Of a stretch of 42,220 nucleotides of DNA, positions 6,702 through 14,458 are shown piece after piece. Position numbers and translations under genes: made by a program. The notes under the pieces are model-generated. The model made no database searches. It was not told the origin of the DNA and saw nothing but the letters and a program-made list of their open reading frames with translations. Location of the stretch: positions 1-42,220 of IMG/VR virus record IMGVR_UViG_3300027906_000046; one strand, 5' to 3'. This DNA comes from a virus. Position 1 is the stretch's first letter. Each line of letters begins with the position of its first letter.

Positions 6702-7364
6702 TTACAAACGATACAATATCTTGTCGATTGTGCCTGAAGTTAATGTTCTAGAAAATCTAACGTGGCTGTAAACACCATTAAAGTTAATATAAACGTTATC
6801 TGATTGGTTTGTATAGTTCTTTGTAGTGATTTCAAACCATTCATCTGTGTCTAATTCGCTTATAGCCGCCATACTTCCCTCAATTTTTAAAGACCCTGTA
6901 AAGTCTGTAAAATATACTTGAGCTGTATGTAAGGCTGAATTCTGATTTAAACTTGGTGAAGCTTCAACTGAAACAGCATTATTATCAGGCAATGTAATAG
7001 TTTGTGACTCTCTAAACTCTGTATATGGACCATCAATAACTTCAATGTTACCCATAGCACCATACTGATCATCTACAAAAATTACTCCTCTTTCACCACT
7101 AGTATTATCTAAAATACTGTAGTTTAAAAACTGCCCATCAACCTTTAATAAGTCGCTTTCAGTTACATCAAATTGTACTTTACCCTTTGAGGCATTAGTA
7201 ATTGTACCTGTTTTGCTTATTAACGTTTTACGATTCTCTTGATCTAGGATATTAAAGACAAATGTTTTACCAGTAATATCTACAGGCTTTTGATCGTTGT
7301 TTTTCATTTCTATTACAAGAGGGTTTTTAACACCCTTATAAACTTTTAAATTACGAGCATACAT
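6702..7364 (-). CDS. Probable virion structural protein (late), about 220 aa
   Basis: The frame is open from 7451, but the ATG at 7364 has AGGA eight bases upstream and gives an N-terminus (MYARNLKVYKG) like phage tail or baseplate-associated proteins I recall from marine T4-like phages. Starting at 7451 would add 29 residues and has a weaker ribosome binding site. The N-terminal part looks like an Ig/beta-sandwich domain (KVYKGVKNPLVIEM, then alternating strands) as in baseplate upper-protein-like modules; the C-terminal half is also beta-rich. A late promoter lies at 7476-7483. The long untranslated leader that follows from the later start is a reason for doubt about the start. Confidence 0.7.
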   Translation of the reverse strand: MYARNLKVYKGVKNPLVIEMKNNDQKPVDITGKTFVFNILDQENRKTLISKTGTITNASKGKVQFDVTESDLLKVDGQFLNYSILDNTSGERGVIFVDDQYGAMGNIEVIDGPYTEFRESQTITLPDNNAVSVEASPSLNQNSALHTAQVYFTDFTGSLKIEGSMAAISELDTDEWFEITTKNYTNQSDNVYINFNGVYSHVRFSRTLTSGTIDKILYRL

Positions 7365-7475
7365 AGTCATATTCCTGTTCGGTGTGGACCCAATAGTGGT
7401 ATATACTACTGAGTGGTTTTGTTCTACTAAATAGGTTGTAGTTTTTAGCATTATAAAATTACCTTTATTATACTG

Positions 7476-7483
7476 TATTTATG
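7476..7483 (-). promoter_or_regulatory. Late promoter (CATAAATA)
   Basis: The minus strand reads CATAAATA, matching NATAAATA, in the short region between the divergent genes at 7451/7364 (minus) and 7492 (plus). It is correctly oriented for the structural gene. Confidence 0.6.
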
Positions 7484-7491
7484 GAGCGGAA

Positions 7492-7866
7492 GTGAATAAA
7501 TTTGAAAAGTTACAAAAGAAATTCCCATTTCTTAGTCATGTAACCTATGCTAACAATGAATATGTTGGAATCATACAAAACTATGATAAACATTGCCTAA
7601 GCATATACGATATAGAGCGATTAAAAACCATTGATGAGAAAAAACTATTCTTAGATATGGGTGATGTGTGGTGGAATGAGTCTAATAGACTAATACCTAT
7701 TAACATATTTTTAAAGAAAGATTTCGCTTATTTTAAGATATGCCTTAGCACATTCATTGCTAAAGATTGTGAGGTTCTCGCTGGACCTCAAATTTCATTA
7801 AAAAATATCAGCGAAAAAAGAGTAAAGAAAAGAAGTATACAATTAGTTAAGAAGGCAAATTCCTAA
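7492..7866 (+). CDS. Conserved marine T4-like phage protein, 124 aa
   Basis: Function not recognised, but the sequence pattern (an N-terminal KFEKLQKKFPFLSHVTYANNEY block, a DVWWNESNR centre and a basic [12 protein letters not shown]-terminus) is one I recall as strongly conserved in cyanophage-type T4-like genomes. The start is GTG at 7492 with GGAG about seven bases upstream. The basic C-terminus suggests nucleic acid contact. The 3' end overlaps the convergent gene by 20 bases. It is the only plus-strand gene between 5.2 and 16.3 kb. Confidence 0.8.
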   Translation: MNKFEKLQKKFPFLSHVTYANNEYVGIIQNYDKHCLSIYDIERLKTIDEKKLFLDMGDVWWNESNRLIPINIFLKKDFAYFKICLSTFIAKDCEVLAGPQISLKNISEKRVKKRSIQLVKKANS

Positions 7867-8530
7867 ACTTATCTAATTCAAATTGTTGAATTGGTTTAGT
7901 ATTAGCATCTAGTAACTCTATGTTTCTTTTTGCCCAATCCATGTATCCTGTTTTCTGTCTAAAATCTTGATCATCTACACTTATTCTAGAATCAGGATAT
8001 CTACTAGAATAATACTCCCTATATAATTTATAAGTTTCTACAGTATCCTCTGGTCTAACAATAGTAGATCTATCATCTTTCATTTGAATACAAACAGCCC
8101 AATGATGAATCCATTCATCATTATCACAATCAAGCCATTGAAAAACTGGTTTCCTAAATATCCCATAATCCCAATGAGTAGGAAACCAGTCAGAACTTTT
8201 AGCATAGTTTCTTCTACCTAATCTTGGTAAATTTCTATCTGGGTTTCCTCCTAAGAATTTAAAGTCGGGGTTTGAATTTTGTAATTCATTTTTTAGATGC
8301 TGTTCTGAATTAAAAGTTAGTCTACATTCTTCAGACCATTCCCAGTCTAGTTTTTCTAAACGTTCTGCTTGTTTGTACAAATAGTCTTGTCCGGGAAATC
8401 CATTAATAGTATTGTATCTATTAATATCATTTTCTTTATGCTTCTCTTCGTTAAGTTTACAACAAATATACTCACCACCTTGTCCCGGATGGTACACTAG
8501 TACTCTTTGATGATCTTTGAACCAACTCAT
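7847..8530 (-). CDS. Sulfotransferase-like or P-loop-like phage protein, 227 aa
   Basis: The N-terminus runs [16 protein letters not shown], similar in pattern to the start of the protein at 35331-36032 (IVYPVGAGGQFLAY) and to phage proteins with a sulfotransferase-type phosphosulfate loop after the first strand. No canonical GxxxxGK(S/T) is present. The rest is rich in Trp and charged residues, with a possible helical C-terminus. A sulfotransferase-like fold is inference from this N-terminal pattern only. The ATG overlaps the stop of the ferredoxin gene (ATGA), so it is coupled to it, and the stop overlaps the convergent gene at 7492-7866. Confidence 0.6.
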   Translation of the reverse strand: MSWFKDHQRVLVYHPGQGGEYICCKLNEEKHKENDINRYNTINGFPGQDYLYKQAERLEKLDWEWSEECRLTFNSEQHLKNELQNSNPDFKFLGGNPDRNLPRLGRRNYAKSSDWFPTHWDYGIFRKPVFQWLDCDNDEWIHHWAVCIQMKDDRSTIVRPEDTVETYKLYREYYSSRYPDSRISVDDQDFRQKTGYMDWAKRNIELLDANTKPIQQFELDKFRNLPS

Positions 8531-8907
8531 TCCTCAGACTTTCCTGGTGGCATAGCTTTCTCGCTGAATAGATGCTTCTTTCCTTCTGGAAAATTATCAG
8601 GATGATATTTTTCATGCTCTGGCATAGGGTCATCATTTTCTGTTATAACAGGCCAAGCATTCTTTTCAATGAACTCAGCATTGTTATATTTTAACCAATA
8701 AGCTAACTCTTCTGGGTCTTTACTAGAATCTGTATCTGCCCAAATTGCCTCTACTGGACATTCAGGTTCACATACTCCACAGTCAATACATTCATCAGGA
8801 TTAATTACTAAAGTATTTTCGCCTTCGTAAAAACAGTCAACTGGGCATACCTCTACACAGTCTTTGTGTTTACACAAGACACACTTGTCGTCTACTAGGT
8901 AAGTCAT
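8527..8907 (-). CDS. fdxA: FdxA-type 7Fe ferredoxin
   Basis: The 126-residue product aligns by eye with Azotobacter vinelandii ferredoxin I. By analogy, C9, C17 and C50 would bind a [3Fe-4S] cluster and C21, C40, C43 and C46 a [4Fe-4S] cluster; C12 and C25 match the additional cysteines of that family. The segments [14 protein letters not shown] and [14 protein letters not shown] are hallmark sequences. The C-terminal extension (about residues 60-126) is acidic and polar as in bacterial FdxA. It is a small cytoplasmic electron carrier. The partner enzyme is unknown; a phage radical SAM protein lies at the left edge and ThyX uses flavin and NADPH, so neither link is established. The gene was probably acquired from a host. 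Confidence 0.92.
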   Translation of the reverse strand: MTYLVDDKCVLCKHKDCVEVCPVDCFYEGENTLVINPDECIDCGVCEPECPVEAIWADTDSSKDPEELAYWLKYNNAEFIEKNAWPVITENDDPMPEHEKYHPDNFPEGKKHLFSEKAMPPGKSEE

Positions 8908-9090
8908 TTATTCCATTAAGTTTTTGTTTTTTCTGGGATTGTAAAGTTTGATACTATCTGGTGCTGGTTTAATCCAACTAGATGTTTTTTTAAATCTAAT
9001 CCAAGTATTATTAGCAAACCAAACTCCAGCAATAAAGGATATTGCCATTACGGAACATATTGCTAATAAGTGCCAAATTAAAAAGTTCAT
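8908..9090 (-). CDS. Single-pass membrane protein, 60 aa
   Basis: A hydrophobic segment spans residues 4-26 (start of MNFLIWHLL), followed by a basic, proline-containing tail. The ATG at 9090 has a perfect GGAG ribosome binding site and overlaps the stop of the DnaE-like gene as ATGA; its stop abuts the ferredoxin start. Inner-membrane location with the tail in the cytoplasm is predicted from the positive charges after the segment. Function unknown. Confidence 0.6.
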   Translation of the reverse strand: MNFLIWHLLAICSVMAISFIAGVWFANNTWIRFKKTSSWIKPAPDSIKLYNPRKNKNLME

Positions 9091-9659
9091 ATTGTCTCCT
9101 TTTCTTCTAATAAGTTTATATGGATTGCTACTAAATGAGCATAAGCCACGGCGTGTGCCTTTTTAAAATAGTAACTGCCATCAGCTGGCTTTGTCCATAC
9201 CTTTTCAGCAATTTGTTTCCAATCTAAATTTTGTAACTTTGCCTTACCAGGTCTCATTACTGCTAGAAACATTGCCATTCTAGTCATGCTATCAGGTTTT
9301 AGTTTAACCATCAGCTTGTGATGTCCATTAACGTGTATAACTTGATCACAAAATTCTTCACTTTCCCAAAGCCTTGCCCAATTAGGTTCTTTAGCAAGAA
9401 GACGTTCCATGTGTTCTTCGTCTTTTATACCTTGGTATACATTTACGTTTAAAAAATCTACTTTAAAGTATCCTCTATCTTCTGCTGTTTCATGATCGAT
9501 ACTTGCTTGACCTGACATAGGATCTACAGGTATATCAATAAAATAAGCACCTGTATTGTGTTTCTTACCATCGCTTAACGTTGCTGGTATATATTTTAAC
9601 TTGCTTAATATATCTTCTCTATTAGCAAAGTCTATATCAATGTCTGGTAATTTGTTCAT
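9087..9659 (-). CDS. DNA polymerase III alpha-like fragment, 190 aa
   Basis: The start is set at the ATG at 9659, which overlaps the stop of the upstream gene (ATGA), rather than 48 bases further upstream. The protein begins MNKLPDIDIDF and ends with a KKAHAVAYAHLVA segment; both are hallmarks of the finger region of bacterial replicative polymerase DnaE (typically LPDIDIDF and KSHAxAYA). The PHP and palm domains are absent, so no polymerase activity is expected. I recall similar short proteins in cyanophage-type genomes. It could be a decoy, a clamp or DNA-binding module, or a remnant. The middle portion (GYFKVDFLNV) is also DnaE-like. Operon with the zinc-finger and gp62-like genes. Confidence 0.8.
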   Translation of the reverse strand: MNKLPDIDIDFANREDILSKLKYIPATLSDGKKHNTGAYFIDIPVDPMSGQASIDHETAEDRGYFKVDFLNVNVYQGIKDEEHMERLLAKEPNWARLWESEEFCDQVIHVNGHHKLMVKLKPDSMTRMAMFLAVMRPGKAKLQNLDWKQIAEKVWTKPADGSYYFKKAHAVAYAHLVAIHINLLEEKETI

Positions 9660-9931
9660 ATGATGAATAACTGTAAAAACGCCCAAAAGTTCATTGCTAC
9701 AAACCAACTAATAAGAACAATAGCACTAGAACGTCTAATGTATGTACTTATCAAACCCAATATACTACCTACTAGATAAAGTGGTACAAATATATGAGTT
9801 GCTGGATTTAAGATTGTAAAACTTAGAACAGCACTTCCTATTATTAATACTATTGCTTCTCCTAATTCACAATAAAAAGCAATAGGGCTTAATCTATAAC
9901 TTTCTTTAAAATAATTAACCACATACTCCAT
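9656..9931 (-). CDS. Small membrane protein, three hydrophobic segments, 91 aa
   Basis: Three hydrophobic stretches are visible near residues 20-40, 45-62 and 70-88. No motif recognised. The stop overlaps the start of the DnaE-like gene, and the start overlaps the end of the zinc-finger gene, so it belongs to the same operon. Location in the inner membrane is predicted; function unknown. Confidence 0.6.
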   Translation of the reverse strand: MEYVVNYFKESYRLSPIAFYCELGEAIVLIIGSAVLSFTILNPATHIFVPLYLVGSILGLISTYIRRSSAIVLISWFVAMNFWAFLQLFII

Positions 9932-10662
9932 TAAAACCCTACTTCCTTTAAAGTCTCTTTTACAATTTTAGATTCTTTGTTAAATTTAATAAGATGCTGT
10001 CTCCAGTAGTCAGGATCTATATACGGGTAAACTAATTGTACTTGTTCTTCATTAAACTTTCCTAAACATTCTTTACCTGTATCTGTACTAAAAATTACCC
10101 ATGGACTAATACGTCCATTAATAATATCTTGAACTATTTTATTTTTGTTATTAGCTATAAAGTAACTCTTAATGTCTACTCCGGCTGTATCAGCCCAAGT
10201 TTCCATTGTAACTAAACTCCTAGATAAAGCATCTTCCCAATGCTCTGTTTTTAAATATGAACCTAACCAATCTAAATAATACTGCTCTTTACACCAGTGA
10301 TCTAATTTAAACTTACTGTTAATTACATACTCAATATATTTCTGTGTGTTTATGATTTTATAATCAATCATAAACTTGCCGAATTTACAAAAAGCATTAT
10401 AATAATTACTTCCTATAAAATCTTTATACCCTTTGTTTGTTGAGTTTGATTGTGTTTGTTTAAAGAAATACAAATAAGCCTGTAAACCTAATTGAACGTG
10501 TTTATCGTTTTTCTGTTCCCAACGTCTTTTAGCTTCACACATATGAGCTAACAATGTTGATTCTTTTACAAAACTTCTTTCACAATATTTACAAGTATAT
10601 GATTTCTGAGATTTGTAATTAGTAACAACGTCTTTCACAATTTCAACCATTTGTTCATTCAC
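9931..10662 (-). CDS. Zinc-finger-containing conserved phage protein, 243 aa
   Basis: Residues 24-42 form a CxxC-x12-HxC pattern (C24, C27, H40, C42) with hydrophobic residues placed as in a C2H2-type finger, an uncommon domain in phages, though the last spacing is shorter than classical fingers. The remaining 200 residues are helical, with many Trp and Tyr, and contain an SPWVIF motif near 195. I recall a similar zinc-finger protein next to replication genes in cyanophage-type T4-like phages. DNA or RNA binding is inferred. It is translated in overlap with the gp62-like gene upstream and is part of the early/replication operon. Confidence 0.8.
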   Translation of the reverse strand: MNEQMVEIVKDVVTNYKSQKSYTCKYCERSFVKESTLLAHMCEAKRRWEQKNDKHVQLGLQAYLYFFKQTQSNSTNKGYKDFIGSNYYNAFCKFGKFMIDYKIINTQKYIEYVINSKFKLDHWCKEQYYLDWLGSYLKTEHWEDALSRSLVTMETWADTAGVDIKSYFIANNKNKIVQDIINGRISPWVIFSTDTGKECLGKFNEEQVQLVYPYIDPDYWRQHLIKFNKESKIVKETLKEVGF

Positions 10663-11135
10663 TTTAGCTCGGCCTTTATATCTTTATCGTCCCAGCCAAG
10701 TAAAATTAACTGTTCCTTTAGTTCTTTTTTAGTTACGATAGTTGCTAGTAATTGAACTTCATCCTCTTTCATATTAGGATACAGTTTTCTAATAGTTTTA
10801 TCGAAACCGCTTTTGCTAGATTTTGCTTTTTTCTTGTGAGGTATCCATTCGTGGTATTGTGTTCCCATTTGAGGACTAATTGTCGTCAATAGTAACCAAT
10901 GTAACTTTGGATGCTTACTACTACTTATGTCAAAAAAATTCTTATTAGTACGTTCGTTTGTTGCTCTTAGATACCATTGTTGTAATAAGTTTTCACCTTT
11001 AACACTACTAGCATATCTATTATATAAGAATGGACTAAATGCTTTCTTTTCTTCGTCTGTTAGCCTATCCCAAAACTTTCTATCTTTTTTATCGATAGCT
11101 GGTAGTACCTTGTTTAGTGGTAAACTCATCCCCAT
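10659..11135 (-). CDS. Possible gp62-like clamp-loader small subunit, 158 aa
   Basis: The placement in a replication operon and several features (an SPFLYNRYASSV block, a KHPKLHWLLLTTI block and a C-terminal KKELKEQLILLG helix) resemble the overall pattern of gp62 of marine T4-like phages, which with gp44 loads the sliding clamp gp45. The similarity to T4 gp62 itself is too weak to claim by eye. The start at 11135 is preferred over 11129 because AGGA lies six bases upstream. gp44 and gp45 are not in the window. Alternatively this is an unrelated replication-associated protein. Confidence 0.55.
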   Translation of the reverse strand: MGMSLPLNKVLPAIDKKDRKFWDRLTDEEKKAFSPFLYNRYASSVKGENLLQQWYLRATNERTNKNFFDISSSKHPKLHWLLLTTISPQMGTQYHEWIPHKKKAKSSKSGFDKTIRKLYPNMKEDEVQLLATIVTKKELKEQLILLGWDDKDIKAELK

Positions 11136-11632
11136 ACTTTTCCTACATCTACAATCTCATTGTTTCTTGTTACTTCTTTAACAAAGAAAGCACATTTAGG
11201 TTTAGGCCCATCGTGTAACGGAACAGCAAGAAGCTGACCTGCTTTTAACTTTGGAAAGAACCATCTTACTTCTTGATAGACATCTACAATTTCAACATCA
11301 TAGAAATCTGGTTTAAAATCAGTTAACTGATTAAACACAAACGCCTTGAAGCCTCTATCATTAATACTTGTTAAACTTAAAACTTCTAGGTCTCCGTGAT
11401 CTTCTTCACCAATAAGCATACACCAATCTAGTGGCATCTTAATTTGGTGATCTCCAATCTTTAATACTAGTGCCGGACTATTAAAACTCTCTAAAAATAT
11501 AAGTGGTATAAAGAAATAATCTGGATCTTGTGGATTTGAATTATCTAATACACCAAACCTCATATCTTCTACTTGGTCGGGGACTTCTGTCATCGGAAAA
11601 CATTTATTATCTAATGTTAATATTTGACTCAT
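11126..11632 (-). CDS. Conserved marine T4-like phage protein, 168 aa
   Basis: Function not recognised. Residues about 60-75 (KIGDHQIKMPLDWCML) and LTSINDRGFKAFVFN near 85-100 form blocks I recall as conserved in cyanophage-type genomes beside replication genes. The product is soluble and acidic. It is served by its own extended -10 sigma70 promoter located within the end of uvsW (11656-11684), and an AGGAT ribosome binding site lies before the ATG. It is the first gene of the operon containing the gp62-like, zinc-finger, DnaE-like and ferredoxin genes. Confidence 0.75.
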   Translation of the reverse strand: MSQILTLDNKCFPMTEVPDQVEDMRFGVLDNSNPQDPDYFFIPLIFLESFNSPALVLKIGDHQIKMPLDWCMLIGEEDHGDLEVLSLTSINDRGFKAFVFNQLTDFKPDFYDVEIVDVYQEVRWFFPKLKAGQLLAVPLHDGPKPKCAFFVKEVTRNNEIVDVGKVWG

Positions 11633-11655
11633 TTTTTATCCTTTTATTTAAATGT

Positions 11656-11684
11656 AGTATAACATCTTTATTTCTCCCAGTCAA
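11656..11684 (-). promoter_or_regulatory. Early sigma70 promoter with extended -10
   Basis: On the minus strand TTGACT (11679-11684) and TATACT (11656-11661) are 17 bases apart, with TGT directly before the -10 and AAAGATG just upstream. It overlaps the last codons of uvsW and starts a transcript for 11632 to about 7847. Confidence 0.85.
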
Positions 11685-13131
11685 CTTTTTCTACTTGGAA
11701 TGGGTAATTAGCTTCTCTATAAAATGCTTTACGTTTGGTTAAATGCCTTTTGGCAAATTTACAAGTACTGGTTATGTCCCATACTTGTACAAAATCTTTA
11801 TCTTCTGCTTTACGAATACCACGTCCTATCGACTGAATAACTCTAACAAAAGACTTGCCTGGCTCAAGAAGAACCAGATTAAAAATACGTGGAATATTAA
11901 TGCCAACAGCGGCCACACCATATGTAGCCACGATAATTTTCCCGTCAACTTCTGCGATTTCGTCATATTCTGTTTTTCTATCTTCACCTTTTGTAACTCC
12001 TGATATGAATACTGCTTTGTCACCAAGCCTTTCTACAAGTTCATTACCAGCACTAATTCTATCAACAAGTATTAAAGTATTTCCTGACTCAGATATTTTT
12101 CCAAATAACTTTGCCATATAGTCTAATCTCTTTTTGTTTGTTAATAGATATTTTAATTCTTGCTGATAACCACCATAGTCACCAAAATCTTGTAATTGTA
12201 CAACATTAACATTACAGTTTGCTAGTACACCTCTATCTTGTAATTCACTAGCTTGTATTCTTTGTGTTACATCTCCCAAACTAACCAAAAGACTCATCCA
12301 TTCAAACTTTTCTTTTGGTATTGTTCCTGTTAATCCCCATCTAATAGGAACCTGTGCCATAACACCTGTCAGTAATTGTTTTAACACATCTGCTTTTGCC
12401 ATATGTACTTCGTCTACCATAACACATACTACATCTTCTAAAAACTCATCAATAGGTATTAATGCTTCACTGTTTTTAGTTTTCTTTAGTAGTATGTTTA
12501 AACTTTGCCAAGTACAAATGGTGTGTGTTTTACCAAACTCTTTTCTATCGCCAAAGAACACACCAACATCAAGACCCATATTAATATAATCTTCTTCTGT
12601 TTGTGTTACTAATGATTTATTAGGTACAATTACAATACTTCTACCATATGGTTCTATCTTTTGACTTAATACTGCCGTTATTAAAGTCTTACCAGCACCT
12701 GTGGCAATTTCTTGTATGCTTTGTGGGTTTTCTAAAAACTTATTAATTGTATCTACTTGATAATCTCGTAATACAATTGGTTCGCCTGCCATAGGATGTT
12801 TTTCAGGCCATGTCTTGTTACTATATGATTGTTCTTCAACTTTCTCAAATTGAAAATTAGTTCTATATTCTCTTTGATCGTTTAACTCTATATCATAATT
12901 TAATTCATCTAGTACAGGAATAATATCTGGTAACAAATTAGTAAACGAAGAACCACCTAGCTGAAAAAATCCTATCTTGCCGTCCCACCTACCTAATCGT
13001 ACTGCTGGTAGATACCTAGCATAAGGAACTTCAAATTTAAATTTGTTAGTTAGCTTCTTACGAGCATTTAAATCTAACCCTTCAAACTTGACGTTTACTT
13101 CGTCTTTAATATGTAATATACATTTACTCAT
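11668..13131 (-). CDS. uvsW: UvsW superfamily 2 helicase
   Basis: The 487-residue product carries all core SF2 helicase motifs: Walker A ATGAGKT at 143-149, the DEVH box at 240-243, LTGT (motif III) near 271, and the QSIGRGIR motif VI near 440. The N-terminal 110 residues hold the UvsW-type domain with RWDGKIGFF, seen in phage branch-migration helicases. UvsW unwinds branched and R-loop DNA, switching T4 from origin-dependent to recombination-dependent replication. Its ATG overlaps the stop of the upstream gene (TAATG). Size is close to T4 UvsW (about 500). The 3' end contains the promoter of the next gene. Confidence 0.95.
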   Translation of the reverse strand: MSKCILHIKDEVNVKFEGLDLNARKKLTNKFKFEVPYARYLPAVRLGRWDGKIGFFQLGGSSFTNLLPDIIPVLDELNYDIELNDQREYRTNFQFEKVEEQSYSNKTWPEKHPMAGEPIVLRDYQVDTINKFLENPQSIQEIATGAGKTLITAVLSQKIEPYGRSIVIVPNKSLVTQTEEDYINMGLDVGVFFGDRKEFGKTHTICTWQSLNILLKKTKNSEALIPIDEFLEDVVCVMVDEVHMAKADVLKQLLTGVMAQVPIRWGLTGTIPKEKFEWMSLLVSLGDVTQRIQASELQDRGVLANCNVNVVQLQDFGDYGGYQQELKYLLTNKKRLDYMAKLFGKISESGNTLILVDRISAGNELVERLGDKAVFISGVTKGEDRKTEYDEIAEVDGKIIVATYGVAAVGINIPRIFNLVLLEPGKSFVRVIQSIGRGIRKAEDKDFVQVWDITSTCKFAKRHLTKRKAFYREANYPFQVEKVDWEK

Positions 13132-14360
13132 TAAAATAATTCATCACTATCTATTATTTTCTCTTCATCTGATTGTGGCCTTGTTTCAATAACTTTATTA
13201 GACATCCATACATTCCTTTTACTAAACATACCTTGCCCTATTGTTACATCAGCAACAAAGTTCCAATCTGTATTTTGTAATCTACTCATTCTATCAGTTA
13301 TTAAAACCTTTGTATCCTTATCTGGCTTTTCAACAACATCATCTGTTACGTTATCAAATGCTGACGACTTGCCGTTAATACATAAACCTTTAGCAGAACC
13401 AAATTTGTTCTTATACATTCTTACAATCTTTTCTACTTCTTTTACATTAGATTGAGAATGACTCGACATACCTACTGCTATTTTTTCATATCCTAAACCC
13501 AGACAAGCAAAAATAATAGTAGCACAATCGTGGTCAACAACAACACGATTATTTTCTAATATCGTTCTTTCTATTGTAGTAAAATTATACTTGGTTAAAA
13601 CGTCTTTGTCAAGCTCAATACCCAACAATCCACAATTTTTAATTTGAGATAATACAGATTGTCCTTTAATATTATTGTCCCAATACTCTTGTAACGATTC
13701 TGGAGCATTGACTAAAGTTAAAAAGGATTCATTACATAATTCCGATTCTGTAATTTTAGCATAAGGAATATATTTTAGTCTATTATCTAAAATTTTTCTA
13801 ATCTCTTTTTGATACTGCTCTATTTCTTCTGATATTTCGAAGCCATTATTATATGACCAGTTATATAACATAACAAAATTACTTTCGTTATTATTAATGT
13901 ACCAAACTTTTTCCTCTGGCACCCAACGAGAAGTTCCGTTATGGAATAATTTTTCGTCACGTAAAAAAGTATTTACATCCTTAATCATATCTTGATTATA
14001 AGGGAATTTTAAATAGATAAAATCTTCATCCATTGTCATCTTTTTTGTACGATCTACTTTTCTTTCAGCCTGACTAAAAACTGGTTCTTTAGCAATCTGT
14101 GTTACGTCAATTCCTATACGTCTAAATTGCTTACGATACTTGTCTGTTAGTTTAACTGCTAGTTCACGTTGCCTACTAGTCATACCTTGTTTATTAGCAA
14201 TAAACGAACTCACATTATTAACAAAGTTTACGTCATACCTTGCTAGTTTAATATATGATCCAATACGAATACCTTTAACTTTAGGTATAACAGGAGGCTC
14301 AGTATAGCCTGCCATTATTTCTATACAGTACTCAATGTTTTCAGGTAATTTTAAACTCAT
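13131..14360 (-). CDS. UvsW-partner protein with HARP-like segment, 409 aa
   Basis: No complete domain recognised. Residues about 110-170 (FIYLKFPYNQDMIKDVNTF, then RWVPEEKVWYI) match the pattern of HARP/SMARCAL1-type DNA-recognition modules, in which a helix is followed by RW.P....W. The C-terminal third has strand-helix units resembling a degenerate helicase domain (IIFACLGLGYEKIAVGMSS, KVLITDRMS) but there is no Walker A or DExH. A possible function is to guide UvsW to branched DNA. The gene is translationally coupled to uvsW (TAATG). An AGGGGA ribosome binding site precedes the ATG; a promoter must lie between 14361 and 14409 but is not clear. Confidence 0.75.
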   Translation of the reverse strand: MSLKLPENIEYCIEIMAGYTEPPVIPKVKGIRIGSYIKLARYDVNFVNNVSSFIANKQGMTSRQRELAVKLTDKYRKQFRRIGIDVTQIAKEPVFSQAERKVDRTKKMTMDEDFIYLKFPYNQDMIKDVNTFLRDEKLFHNGTSRWVPEEKVWYINNNESNFVMLYNWSYNNGFEISEEIEQYQKEIRKILDNRLKYIPYAKITESELCNESFLTLVNAPESLQEYWDNNIKGQSVLSQIKNCGLLGIELDKDVLTKYNFTTIERTILENNRVVVDHDCATIIFACLGLGYEKIAVGMSSHSQSNVKEVEKIVRMYKNKFGSAKGLCINGKSSAFDNVTDDVVEKPDKDTKVLITDRMSRLQNTDWNFVADVTIGQGMFSKRNVWMSNKVIETRPQSDEEKIIDSDELF

Positions 14361-14409
14361 AGAATCCCCTATGTTATTTAATTCTCTAAATTGCTCGTTT
14401 TAAAAAAAA

Positions 14410-14438
14410 GGGAGAGTTATTTGTGGAACAACTCTCCC
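14410..14438 (-). terminator. Rho-independent terminator after the AAA+ gene
   Basis: A 9-bp GC-rich perfect stem (14410-14418 with 14430-14438) with an 11-base loop is followed on the minus strand by eight T residues. It lies 20 bases past the stop at 14459, and separates the AAA+ transcript from the HARP-like/uvsW unit. Confidence 0.9.
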
Positions 14439-14458
14439 AGGTGCTTGGTAAGGAGCAA

